Assembly: GCA_903885895.1 (NCBI GenBank)
Contig: CAISKC010000287.1
Coordinates: 1-12,986, forward strand
Source: an uncultured Legionella sp.
GTDB taxonomy: Bacteria; Pseudomonadota; Gammaproteobacteria; Legionellales; Legionellaceae
Direction of reading: 5' to 3'
DNA: 12,986 nt
Under the pieces are notes generated by a model that was not told the DNA's origin, did no database searches, and saw only the letters and a program-made list of their open reading frames with translations. Every line of letters starts with the position of its first letter. Position 1 is the first letter of the stretch. Of the stretch, positions 1-6,754 are shown one piece after another. Made by a program: the position numbers and the translations under genes.

Positions 1-1356
1 CGTGTTGGCGGTAGATTTTACCATAAAGTGTCCCATAATTTTGGCATGCAAGCATTTATTCTAACGCATGCCTTGGATGCCACGCAGAACCTTTATAAAA
101 TGGCGCAGCGCTATTATGAAAACACGCCTTATTTAGTCAAGCCACAAGTAAGCACTAGTAACGCCAAAGAGCTTATATTCGGAGATTTAGACTCTGGCTA
201 CAAGCTTGGCACAGCAGAGAACAAGGCGGTTGGTCGTTCAGCTACCATACAACTGCTTCATGGTTCTGAATGTGCATTCTGGAATAATGCCGGAGAGCAT
301 GCCAAAGGTATTATGCAGGCTGTTCCCGGAGAGTTTGGTACAGAGATTATTCTAGAGTCTACGGCAAATGGAGTTGGAAATTATTTTCATCAAATGTGGC
401 AAAGTGCCGAAGCTGGGCTGTCTGACTTCCGCGCTATATTTGTGCCATGGTTTTGGCAAGAAGAATACCAAAAAGATGCCGGAGAAGATTTTACTACCAC
501 TGAAATAGAAGAGTCTCTCATAGAGCAATACAATCTTACTAAAGAACAGCTTGCATGGAGGCGCTCTAAGATAGCTGACTTGGCAGTAAATGGCATCGAT
601 GGTGAGCGGGCGTTCTTCCAGGAATATCCATGTAACGCTACAGAAGCATTTCAGTTAACTGGGGAAGATAGTTACATTGGTTCGGATTTGGTAATGAAAG
701 CCCGTAAATGCGAAGCTGAGAAAGTAGGAAAACTAGTTATGGGCGTTGACCCAGCCAGGTTTGGAGATGATAGAACCGCTATAATCCGCCGCCAGGGACG
801 TGTTGCATTTGGATTAGAGCACTATATCAAGAAAGATACTATGGAAATAGTTGGTATAGTGCATTCAATTATTGAAAGAGAAAAACCAGAGAAAGTGTTC
901 GTGGACATTGGTGGGTTGGGTGCTGGTGTATTTGATAGACTCATTGAACTGGGGCATAAGGGAGTAGTAATTGCAGTAAATGCAGGTTCTACACCACTAA
1001 ACGCAAAAATATATTCTAATAAACGCTCAGAGATGTGGGGTCTTTTAAAACAATGGCTTGAAGATATGCCATGCCAAATACCTGACAACGACGCCCTGCA
1101 TGCCGATATTTGCGGCATACGCTATAAAATAGATTCAAATTCACGTCTGGTGATGGAGCAAAAGGCAGAAATGAAAAAAAGAGGAATTCGTTCTCCGGAC
1201 TGCGCAGATGCACTTTGTCTTACTTTCGCGCAACCAGCATCTGCATTAACAGATAGTAGCGCAACAGGTAAGATTGCTGCTAATATAATGCAGAATAATA
1301 AAAAGCTGCGTCAAGCTAAGGATTACTTGTATGGCGGTCAAGGATTCGGTAAATAA
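1..1356 (+). CDS. Terminase large subunit (5'-truncated by window edge)
   Basis: This is the motor and nuclease that packages phage DNA into the procapsid through the portal. The reading frame is open from base 1, so the GTG at 28 is an internal codon and the true start lies upstream. The first readable residues (RVGGRFYHKV) resemble what normally follows the Walker A loop in this family, so Walker A and roughly 80-100 residues are probably missing. A Walker B-like strand (QLLHGSECAFW, about 250-282) is followed by the coupling motif ESTANG (355-372). The RNase H-like nuclease domain has its conserved acidic residues in GVDPARFGDDRT (Asp at 748-750), in VFVDIGG (Asp at 904-906) and in SPDCADAL (Asp at 1198-1200 and 1207-1209). 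The C-terminus is intact and overlaps the portal start by 26 bp, which suggests coupled expression. Family assignment is firm. The packaging strategy (headful is usual for P22-type phages) is inferred. Confidence 0.95.
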   Translation, partial: RVGGRFYHKVSHNFGMQAFILTHALDATQNLYKMAQRYYENTPYLVKPQVSTSNAKELIFGDLDSGYKLGTAENKAVGRSATIQLLHGSECAFWNNAGEHAKGIMQAVPGEFGTEIILESTANGVGNYFHQMWQSAEAGLSDFRAIFVPWFWQEEYQKDAGEDFTTTEIEESLIEQYNLTKEQLAWRRSKIADLAVNGIDGERAFFQEYPCNATEAFQLTGEDSYIGSDLVMKARKCEAEKVGKLVMGVDPARFGDDRTAIIRRQGRVAFGLEHYIKKDTMEIVGIVHSIIEREKPEKVFVDIGGLGAGVFDRLIELGHKGVVIAVNAGSTPLNAKIYSNKRSEMWGLLKQWLEDMPCQIPDNDALHADICGIRYKIDSNSRLVMEQKAEMKKRGIRSPDCADALCLTFAQPASALTDSSATGKIAANIMQNNKKLRQAKDYLYGGQGFGK

Positions 1357-3574
1357 TAAAGAAAATTTAGAAAGAATTAAGAAAAATATCGCTACATCTT
1401 ACTCATATCAGAACGATAATAACCGAAGATATCATGATTTTCGAAAATACGTATTTAAGTCATCAATTTCTGAACAGCAAAAAACTGTATTAGGACAACT
1501 CAAGAAGCCTGTTGTTGAGGCAAACATTCTTCCTGCCTATATCGCTAGACTTATGGGGGAATTTGCTAAACATGAACCAAGCATTGAAGTAAGTCCTGCA
1601 GAAGGCGTTCCTGTTGGGCAAGATGTTATTGATGTTGTTGAGGGTCATATAAGACACATTATATACGAAGCAAACAAGAACTCATTTTCAGCAGAGATTT
1701 ATAAAGACACTTTAAGTGGCGGCTTTTCCGCATTCAAAGTCTACACCGATTACGCAACCCCTATGAGTTTTAATCAAAATATATTTTGGGAAAAGTGCTT
1801 CGACCCAACGTTGGTTGGATATGACCCTATGGCAAGACATAGTCATAAAGGAGATGGGCAATTTATATTTGAAATATTCCCCATGACTTACGATGACTTT
1901 AGCCGAGAATATCCAGATAACGATGCATCTAGACTTACTTACACCCAAAATATCAATGCAGATAGCGGCAATATACAAGGGTTTAATTGGTCTTATAAAG
2001 ATGCGCAGAATCAAAAAGTATTGTTGGTAGTAGATTATTTCGAAAAGAAAAGAAAAAAAACCAGAATCGTTAAGCTTTCTGATGGTCGAACTATGACTAT
2101 GAAGAACTACGAGTTTCTGAATGAGAATTGGAATGCCAGAGGATATATAGAGCAAATACCTGTAATAGTGGGTAAGCCTAGATGGACAGACCTAGAAACC
2201 ATATGCAGATACAGGCTAAATGAACAAGAAATTCTAGATTACATCGAAACCGATTACACTTTCCTGCCAATAATATATGTTCAAGGAGACTCGGCTGTTC
2301 TTACAGAGGGAACTTCTAATTGCACATATGAGATGTCTATTCCATATATTTATCATGCAAGAGGGATTCAAGACTTAAAAAACTTTGCAATGCAAACATT
2401 AGCAAATTATCTTGAAAATCAAATTCAACATAAGTTTATTATTAAAAAAGAAGCATTGCCCCAAGAGCAAGATTATATTGAGGCACTAAATAATATTCAG
2501 GATGCTAGTACTATAGTTGTAAATGCATTCTATGAGAATAATCCCGACCAGCCTATTCAGGAGCCAATTAGAGAAGTTATTAATGTACCCGCACCACCAG
2601 AGGTAATGGGCGCATTTCAAATATCAGACCCTACAACGCAAACTATTTTAGGTTCTTTTGCCAGTAACCTTGGGCGTAATGATGCCGACCTCTCAGGAAA
2701 GGCCGTTATTGAGACTGCAACGGTAGGGAATGCTGCTGCAATGCCTTATATCATGGGATATCTAGCCGCAATTAAGCAAGCAGCTAATGCTACAGTAGAT
2801 TTAATGCCTAAATATTTGATAGGCGATAGAACCATTCCTGTTGTATCAATCCATGGTGATAAAGAATATAGGCGCATCAATGCTAAAGGCGAGCCAACTA
2901 TCAATTACGAAGAGCGCGCAATTCATGTAAACATTGAGCCTGGCGTGTCATTTAACGTTCAAAAGAATCAAGCCCTAGAGCAAATAGTAGCACTTATGGG
3001 GGCATCCCAAGAATTTGCTCAGTTTATGAACTCGCCTATGGGTTTGCCAATCCTTGTCAAGAACCTAACCATTTATGGCGCAGATGAGTTACAAGAGGCA
3101 GTTCCGGCGTGGATTAAACAACAAGAGCAACAACAACAGCAAGCTATGCAAATGCAGCAACAAGCCATGCAGAACGACCCAAGAATGATTAAAGCTCAGG
3201 CTGATATGAAAAAGGTTGATATGGATGGCCAGATAGCTGCACAAAAAGGTCAATTAGAGGAAATGAGATTACAGCTTGACGCCCAACAGAATCAGATACA
3301 GAATCAGATAGAGATTGCTAAGATTGCAACACAGAAGGAGCTTGCTGATGCAAAAATTATCGAATCTGAAGCGAAGGTTACTCAGGGGCAAATCGATTCT
3401 GCGGTTCGTTTGGAAGAAGCGAATACTTCTCTTGAGGTGCACAATCTGGAGGCAGCAACTAAAATGGCAGAGATTCAGAGCAGAAAGCATCAAGACCATT
3501 TAGATACTCATAAACATCTTTTAGAAATTAATAAGTTTGAACATTCTAAATCTAACAAGGATATGGAGGAATAA
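1331..3574 (+). CDS. P22-type portal protein
   Basis: This is the dodecameric ring at the unique head vertex through which DNA enters and leaves. The 747-residue length is close to P22 gp1 (725). Similarity by eye runs through the protein: an N-terminal alpha/beta body with VVEGHIRHI and the FSAFKVYTDY segment (where P22 has GVGAWRLVTDYE), then FNVQKNQALEQIVALMG, which matches the P22 stretch SFQSMKQQNRAEILELLG. From about residue 596 a Gln-rich linker leads into a long alpha-helical, coiled-coil C-terminal region, as in the P22 portal barrel. The ATG at 1331 lies inside the terminase gene and has an AAGGA SD at 1318-1322, 8 nt upstream. The stop TAA shares its last A with the ATG of the next gene. 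The barrel length is inferred from sequence only. Confidence 0.94.
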   Translation: MAVKDSVNNKENLERIKKNIATSYSYQNDNNRRYHDFRKYVFKSSISEQQKTVLGQLKKPVVEANILPAYIARLMGEFAKHEPSIEVSPAEGVPVGQDVIDVVEGHIRHIIYEANKNSFSAEIYKDTLSGGFSAFKVYTDYATPMSFNQNIFWEKCFDPTLVGYDPMARHSHKGDGQFIFEIFPMTYDDFSREYPDNDASRLTYTQNINADSGNIQGFNWSYKDAQNQKVLLVVDYFEKKRKKTRIVKLSDGRTMTMKNYEFLNENWNARGYIEQIPVIVGKPRWTDLETICRYRLNEQEILDYIETDYTFLPIIYVQGDSAVLTEGTSNCTYEMSIPYIYHARGIQDLKNFAMQTLANYLENQIQHKFIIKKEALPQEQDYIEALNNIQDASTIVVNAFYENNPDQPIQEPIREVINVPAPPEVMGAFQISDPTTQTILGSFASNLGRNDADLSGKAVIETATVGNAAAMPYIMGYLAAIKQAANATVDLMPKYLIGDRTIPVVSIHGDKEYRRINAKGEPTINYEERAIHVNIEPGVSFNVQKNQALEQIVALMGASQEFAQFMNSPMGLPILVKNLTIYGADELQEAVPAWIKQQEQQQQQAMQMQQQAMQNDPRMIKAQADMKKVDMDGQIAAQKGQLEEMRLQLDAQQNQIQNQIEIAKIATQKELADAKIIESEAKVTQGQIDSAVRLEEANTSLEVHNLEAATKMAEIQSRKHQDHLDTHKHLLEINKFEHSKSNKDMEE
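3119..3172 (+). repeat. CAA/CAG-rich low-complexity tract in portal gene
   Basis: Twelve of 18 codons here encode Gln (pattern QQEQQQQQAMQMQQQAMQ). This forms a low-complexity linker at the join between the portal body and its helical C-terminus. Such CAA/CAG runs are prone to slippage and length variation. P22 gp1 also has a Gln-rich stretch at this boundary, so the feature itself is typical. Confidence 0.8.
3287..3310 (+). repeat. Perfect 12-bp tandem duplication in portal gene
   Basis: Two adjacent identical copies of CAGAATCAGATA (3287-3298 and 3299-3310) encode QNQI twice within the predicted helical barrel. The repeat is in frame, four residues per unit, so it lengthens the helix by about one turn without breaking the protein. 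Confidence 0.85.
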
Positions 3575-3756
3575 TGTCTACAACTAAATACAAATTAACA
3601 ATGGCTCATATTGATAAAGCCAGCAATATACACAAATTAGAACGAGATGGTTTTACCAAAGAGCAAATTCATAAGGTTATGTACAAGGAAACAGAAGGCG
3701 CATCTCAACAAGAGCGCACTAAGATAATTTCCAAACTCTATGATAGAAAGGAGTAA
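3574..3756 (+). CDS. Small hypothetical protein (60 aa)
   Basis: Function unknown. The ATG overlaps the portal stop by one base (TAATG) and is preceded by a strong GGAGGA SD at 3565-3570 inside the last portal codons, so it is probably a real, translationally coupled gene. The product is charged and mildly basic (net about +4), soluble and predicted mostly helical, with a KLERDGFTKEQIHKVMYKET core that looks like a short helix-turn-helix-like pair. I do not claim DNA binding. It starts the run of small genes between portal and scaffold. Its position among virion assembly genes suggests an assembly or virion role, but this is inference. Confidence 0.75.
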   Translation: MSTTKYKLTMAHIDKASNIHKLERDGFTKEQIHKVMYKETEGASQQERTKIISKLYDRKE

Positions 3757-3758
3757 TC

Positions 3759-3974
3759 ATGGCTACCTTAACTACTAAAGCACGCAAAGCCATTCCAAAA
3801 AAAGAGTTTGGTTTGCCAGGAGAGAAAAAATATCCCATGCCAGATCGTGCGCATGCTGCAAATGCAAAGGCGCGCGCTTCTGAAATGGAAAAGAAAAGAA
3901 GGCTTTCCGAATCATCTAAGAAAAAAATAGACGCCAAAGCAAACAAAATCCTCTCTAAGAGTAAAGTTAAATGA
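3759..3974 (+). CDS. Small Lys/Arg-rich phage protein with YPMPDRAHAANAKARA motif
   Basis: A 71-residue strongly basic protein (22 Lys+Arg against 7 acidic residues). The centre, FGLPGEKKYPMPDRAHAANA followed by KARAS, resembles a short motif of the form F-P-...-YP(I/M)-D-..HA-NA-AR that recurs in many phage structural or capsid-associated small proteins (compare DUF6582-like sequences). The motif match is from memory, not a search. A strong AAAGGAG SD at 3747-3753 sits 5 nt before the ATG, and the gap to the upstream gene is only 2 nt. The stop TGA overlaps the next ATG (ATGA). No signal peptide or membrane segment is evident. The molecular function is unknown. Confidence 0.8.
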   Translation: MATLTTKARKAIPKKEFGLPGEKKYPMPDRAHAANAKARASEMEKKRRLSESSKKKIDAKANKILSKSKVK

Positions 3975-4207
3975 AAAAAACTGATAAAAAATACGCTGCT
4001 CCAATGACGGCAATGCAAGAAAAAGAATGGAAAAAGTCTGTTGGTCAGGTGGCTGCAAGATCAAAAAAAGACCCACAAAGCAAAGTGGCGCCTAAGGCTG
4101 TGACAGTACCCCCAAAAGGCAAAGCCCTTAATCCGAAAGCTGTTAAGGATTATGATAAAGTTATTACTAAAAAACTTAATAAAGATGATATAAAAAAGAA
4201 AAAATAA
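3971..4207 (+). CDS. Small Lys-rich hypothetical protein (78 aa)
   Basis: Function unknown. The gene starts at an ATGA overlap with the preceding stop and has no convincing SD of its own, so translation probably depends on coupling to the upstream gene. The product is extremely basic (24 Lys+Arg against 8 acidic residues) and has a Pro/Ala/Val-rich middle (APKAVTVPPKGKALNPKAV) likely to be disordered. It ends in KKLNKDDIKKKK. Composition suggests nucleic-acid or membrane contact, or simple low complexity. Homopolymer A runs make its reading frame sensitive to sequencing error, but the overlap with its neighbour supports it. Confidence 0.7.
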   Translation: MKKTDKKYAAPMTAMQEKEWKKSVGQVAARSKKDPQSKVAPKAVTVPPKGKALNPKAVKDYDKVITKKLNKDDIKKKK

Positions 4208-4254
4208 GCACTTATTTCCATTTTAGAAACAACTCACCCGACAAGGAGTTTATA

Positions 4255-4374
4255 ATGGCCAAAGAAATGAAGACAAAAAAAGAAATTAAAAAACCCAAAC
4301 AAACAAAGCACTCTGATGAAGCGCAAGACAAGGCGCTCATTAAAAAGATGATGGCTAAAAAAGCGTGCAAGTAA
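4255..4374 (+). CDS. Tiny Lys-rich phage protein (39 aa), DxxLIKKMMxKKACK motif
   Basis: A 39-codon gene starting MAKEMKTKKE and ending in LIKKMMAKKACK before TAA. It has a clear AAGGAG SD (4243-4248) 6 nt before the ATG. The C-terminal pattern Asp-x-x-Leu-Ile-Lys-Lys-Met, then a short Lys/Ala/Cys tail, resembles very small proteins encoded next to portal or capsid genes in many podoviruses and siphoviruses. I recall this as a recurring pattern and have not searched it. Net charge is about +9. It closes the small-gene cluster and immediately precedes the predicted promoter. Function unknown. The good SD and the family-like tail are the reasons for calling it. Confidence 0.7.
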   Translation: MAKEMKTKKEIKKPKQTKHSDEAQDKALIKKMMAKKACK

Positions 4375-4378
4375 ACCA

Positions 4379-4407
4379 TTGACAGGCTTCAATAATAAGT
4401 AAATAAT
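4379..4407 (+). promoter_or_regulatory. Putative sigma70 promoter for scaffold-coat genes
   Basis: A perfect -35 box TTGACA (4379-4384) and a 5-of-6 -10 box AATAAT (4402-4407) are separated by an optimal 17 bp, so transcription should begin near 4413-4415. It sits in the only intergenic gap of more than 100 bp in the window, just upstream of scaffold and coat, whose products are needed in large amounts. The surrounding AT-richness raises the chance of a fortuitous -10, but the exact -35 and spacing make it the best promoter candidate here. Confidence 0.6.
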
Positions 4408-4416
4408 AAAACGAAT

Positions 4417-4454
4417 AGGGCAATTATTGAAATATGATATTTCATAATAGCCCT
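4417..4454 (+). promoter_or_regulatory. Strong imperfect hairpin at predicted 5' end of scaffold-coat mRNA
   Basis: AGGGC (4417-4421) pairs with GCCCT (4450-4454). After one A-A mismatch ATTAT pairs with ATAAT, and after one bulged T GAAAT pairs with ATTTC around a small AT loop. The structure begins within a few bases of the start predicted from the promoter at 4379-4407. It is followed by TTCTAAAC rather than a U-run, so it is not a canonical intrinsic terminator for + strand transcripts. A 5' stabilising stem-loop is the reading I favour. A processing site or read-through terminator is the alternative. Confidence 0.6.
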
Positions 4455-4457
4455 TCT

Positions 4458-4487
4458 AAACGCCGCCAAGCGACAAACTGGCCGTTT
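4458..4487 (+). other. Second, weaker stem-loop in the scaffold leader
   Basis: AAACG (4458-4462) pairs with CGTTT (4483-4487) and GCC (4465-4467) with GGC (4480-4482), leaving a two-base CC bulge and a 12-nt loop. It is modest by itself, but with the hairpin at 4417-4454 it makes the leader look structured. The bases just after it (CTTTG) are only weakly T-rich, so a terminator or attenuator role is unproven. The rest of the gap, 4488-4556, shows only a weak AAGG SD near 4542 before the scaffold start. Confidence 0.3.
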
Positions 4488-4556
4488 CTTTGCAGCGATA
4501 TAGCATTGTTTTTACGGTGACTCCGCCTAAATAAAGTCGACAAGGTAGATGATTTT

Positions 4557-5330
4557 ATGAGTGATACGGTTAATACAGAATTGCTTGAAGAACCCCAAGT
4601 AGATGCTGTAAGCGAAGATGCGGCACCAGAAGACAATGTTTCAAAAACTTTTGACAGTGAAACTGTTCAAAAAATTGTTGCAAGGGAAAGAAAGAAAGCC
4701 GCGGAAAAGGCCTACGAAAAAGCGAAAAGGGAGATTTTAATGCAGCAAGAACAAGAAAATATGCAAGCAGCTCAGGCTGCACCACAGGCCCAGCAGCAAG
4801 CACCTTCTAGTTTAGGCGGTATGCCGCAAATGTCTCAAGAAGACATTCAAAAATTAATTTCTCAACAATTGCCCCAGCATCTAGCCAGTTTTATTAACGA
4901 AGCCAAACAAAAACAACAAGATGAAATACAAGCTCAACAAGTTGAAGGCTTTGTCAGTAAAATGCGTGCCGCTGAAGAGCGTTACCCTGGTATTGAGGAA
5001 AAGCTAAATAACTATGATTATTCTCCTAATTCTGGCATGACAGAGATTGTTCTGGCGGCTAATAATCTGGAAAATACGGCGGATATTATCAAGGAAGTAA
5101 CAGACCATCCAAACAAATTGGCTAATCTAATTACTCTTGCTAAAAGTCAGCCTTACGCTTTAAATGAAGCCATGCAAGCTCTTAGTGCTTCTATTAAACG
5201 TAATCAAGAAGCTTTGGCTCAAGATCAACAATCTAAAGACCCTATGAATCGATTAAAACCATCTCCGAATACTGGTACAGATAGCGGCGATGCATCGGTG
5301 GCAGACTTTAGGAAGTTGTTTAAGACCTAA
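4557..5330 (+). CDS. Scaffolding protein
   Basis: This is the internal assembly chaperone that directs coat protein into a procapsid and leaves before or during packaging. The 257-residue protein has the usual scaffold composition: an acidic N-terminus (1-27), a basic helical stretch (about 34-60, SETVQKIVARERKKAAEKAY), a Gln/Ala-rich low-complexity middle (63-84), further helices (92-215), and a C-terminal tail with DPMNRLKPSPNTGTDSGDAS and VADFRKLFKT. That tail resembles the ending common in podoviral scaffolds, where a short basic C-terminal element binds coat. Position directly before coat supports the call. The start has a weak AAGG SD (4542-4545), about 11 nt away. An out-of-frame ATG at 4549 opens only a 3-codon ORF overlapping the start and may dampen initiation. 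Confidence 0.85.
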   Translation: MSDTVNTELLEEPQVDAVSEDAAPEDNVSKTFDSETVQKIVARERKKAAEKAYEKAKREILMQQEQENMQAAQAAPQAQQQAPSSLGGMPQMSQEDIQKLISQQLPQHLASFINEAKQKQQDEIQAQQVEGFVSKMRAAEERYPGIEEKLNNYDYSPNSGMTEIVLAANNLENTADIIKEVTDHPNKLANLITLAKSQPYALNEAMQALSASIKRNQEALAQDQQSKDPMNRLKPSPNTGTDSGDASVADFRKLFKT

Positions 5331-5354
5331 TTATTTGCGCCTTGTAACCGTTGT

Positions 5355-5376
5355 CTCCAACTAATCTTCTTTGGAG
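5355..5376 (+). promoter_or_regulatory. Hairpin masking the coat gene Shine-Dalgarno
   Basis: CTCCAA (5355-5360) is perfectly complementary to TTGGAG (5371-5376), with a 10-nt loop CTAATCTTCT. The 3' arm contains GGAG, the only plausible SD for the coat ATG at 5386. Formation of the 6-bp stem would hide the ribosome site, while translation of the scaffold gene just upstream does not run into it. Stability looks modest, so it could act as a tunable control rather than a block. It may also be chance complementarity. Confidence 0.45.
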
Positions 5377-5385
5377 TGACTTGCA

Positions 5386-6714
5386 ATGGCAACTTCTACA
5401 CCCGTCAATATTCTCCAGACCGTCCAGACTTATCAAAAAGCTGAACTGGCCTGGTTATTAAACTCGTTTTGCGGTATTTCTTTATCAAATAAGAAATTTA
5501 AAAATTTCAATGATTTGGTTGCCAATTTAGGCGACACAGTAACATTTGATACCACTCCTCGTTATATTTCTTACGCAGGCCTTGTTATCACTGAACAACC
5601 ATCTGTTCAAAGACTTCAGTCTTTAATATGCTCGCAAGCAGCTAACGTTGCAGCAGCTTATACAGACCAACAGTTCATATTTAACGTTCGTGATTACATG
5701 GACAGATTTGGTATGGCTGCTGTAAAAGAACTTGGAACTTTAATTGAATCAGATATTTTGAAAAACTTTGTCTCTGGTGTTGTTGATAACGATCCTCAAT
5801 CAACTAATTTCGGAGTCGCACAAGTTAATTCTGGCCCTTTCCGTTTTTATGGTGATGGCGTAACTCCTATCAACTCTTTCACGCAATTGGCGCAATCTGT
5901 TGCTAACTTCCAAGATTTTGGTGCTGCTACGCATAAAATGGTAGGTTTCTTGCCAGTTGCAAACATTCCTGCAATCGTTGGCACAGGTCTGAATCAATTC
6001 GCAATGACACGAAATAACGAAATTGCTATGTCTTGGGAATTGGGGCGTTTCAGCAATACTGACTGGTATGAATCAAATCTTCTTCCTACTCACGTATCAG
6101 GTACTATTGGTAATACCGCTGCGCCTAATAACATTATGACAGTAGTAAGCACCAATGACCCAACTGGCGCTAACGTAACTACAATTACCTTTACTGAACC
6201 AACAAGCGGCACAGATGCTAATGCCATTAAAGCTGGAGATTTATTCCAATTTAATGACGGCGTAAGCGGTAAGCCTAATTTGAGATTCTTAACCTTTATT
6301 GGTCATAAGATTTCTCAACAACCAGTTCAATTTAGAGCGATTGCAGATGCTGCAACTGTATCAGGAACTGTAACAGTTCAAATCCAAACCATTAATAGCG
6401 TAGGTTTGGTATGGGCACAGAACCAAAACCAAAACTTAAACGCCACCATCACTGCTGGCATGACTGTTACTCCGGTTCCAAGTCATCGCGCTGGTTGTTT
6501 GATGTCTGGCGACCAGTTTTATTTAGCAATGCCAAGACTGCCTGATGAATCTCCTTTCACTACTTCTAATATGACTGACCCTGATTCCGGCGCGTCAATT
6601 CGCCATTATTTCGGTAGTCAATTTGGTATGAATAACAGAGCTTATGTGAGAGATAGTATTTGGGGAAGCACATTAGTTGCTGAAAACAGCCTGCGTTATA
6701 TATTCCCGCTGTAA
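5386..6714 (+). CDS. Major coat (capsid) protein, P22 gp5-like
   Basis: This is the main shell protein, with an HK97-type fold of the P22 coat family. The 442-residue length is close to P22 gp5 (430). The N-terminal arm and E-loop region contain TPRYISYAGLVITEQPSVQR. The spine helix follows at about 90-130 (FNVRDYMDRFGMAAVKELGT). FYGDGVTPINSFTQLAQSVA and a conserved core (180-237) follow. Residues about 238-365 form a beta-rich segment with VTTITFTEPTSG and VSGTVTVQIQTI, in the place of the P22 insertion (I) domain (P22 223-345). The C-terminal part (366-442) ends in NSLRYIFPL. A QN triplet (QNQNQN, 345-350) lies late in the insertion. The ATG has a GGAG SD at 5373-5376, 9 nt upstream and within a hairpin. 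The family is recognised by position, length and local similarity. The insertion-domain mapping is inferred. Confidence 0.92.
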   Translation: MATSTPVNILQTVQTYQKAELAWLLNSFCGISLSNKKFKNFNDLVANLGDTVTFDTTPRYISYAGLVITEQPSVQRLQSLICSQAANVAAAYTDQQFIFNVRDYMDRFGMAAVKELGTLIESDILKNFVSGVVDNDPQSTNFGVAQVNSGPFRFYGDGVTPINSFTQLAQSVANFQDFGAATHKMVGFLPVANIPAIVGTGLNQFAMTRNNEIAMSWELGRFSNTDWYESNLLPTHVSGTIGNTAAPNNIMTVVSTNDPTGANVTTITFTEPTSGTDANAIKAGDLFQFNDGVSGKPNLRFLTFIGHKISQQPVQFRAIADAATVSGTVTVQIQTINSVGLVWAQNQNQNLNATITAGMTVTPVPSHRAGCLMSGDQFYLAMPRLPDESPFTTSNMTDPDSGASIRHYFGSQFGMNNRAYVRDSIWGSTLVAENSLRYIFPL

Positions 6715-6734
6715 TTGGTTAAAGATTAAGGTGG

Positions 6735-6754
6735 CCACCTAGAAATCTAGGTGG
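6735..6754 (+). other. Perfect 8-bp stem-loop after the coat gene
   Basis: CCACCTAG (6735-6742) and CTAGGTGG (6747-6754) pair perfectly around an AAAT loop (a ninth A-T pair would leave an AA loop). The hairpin lies 20 nt after the coat stop and about 30 nt before the next gene. It is followed by TAACTCAAAC, with no U-run, so it does not fit a standard intrinsic terminator. It could protect the 3' end of coat mRNA, act as a processing site, or cause partial termination that lowers expression of downstream genes. The 5' arm also overlaps a short palindrome GTGGCCAC (6731-6738). Confidence 0.65.

Noticed and set aside
28..30. GTG as the start codon of the terminase gene
   Set aside because: The frame is open upstream to base 1 and the residues before it (RVGGRFYHK) fit the terminase ATPase domain, so the gene continues off the window.
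1712..2155. 147-codon open frame on the minus strand inside the portal gene
   Set aside because: It lies wholly opposite a confidently identified gene, has no SD or neighbours on that strand, and the translation shows no recognisable domain.
3315..3503. 62-codon + strand frame nested in the portal C-terminus
   Set aside because: Out-of-frame reading of the Gln/Lys-rich helix region giving an Arg/Leu-rich translation; no convincing SD.
4417..4454. Hairpin as an ordinary intrinsic terminator for the small-gene cluster
   Set aside because: The stem is not followed by a U-run on the + strand (TTCTAAAC), and the promoter upstream would then drive only a very short RNA. A leader role fits better, though leaky termination is not excluded.
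4255..4556. tRNA or known riboswitch in the gap before scaffold
   Set aside because: No cloverleaf, CCA end, T-loop GTTCGA motif or recognisable riboswitch core could be found by reading.
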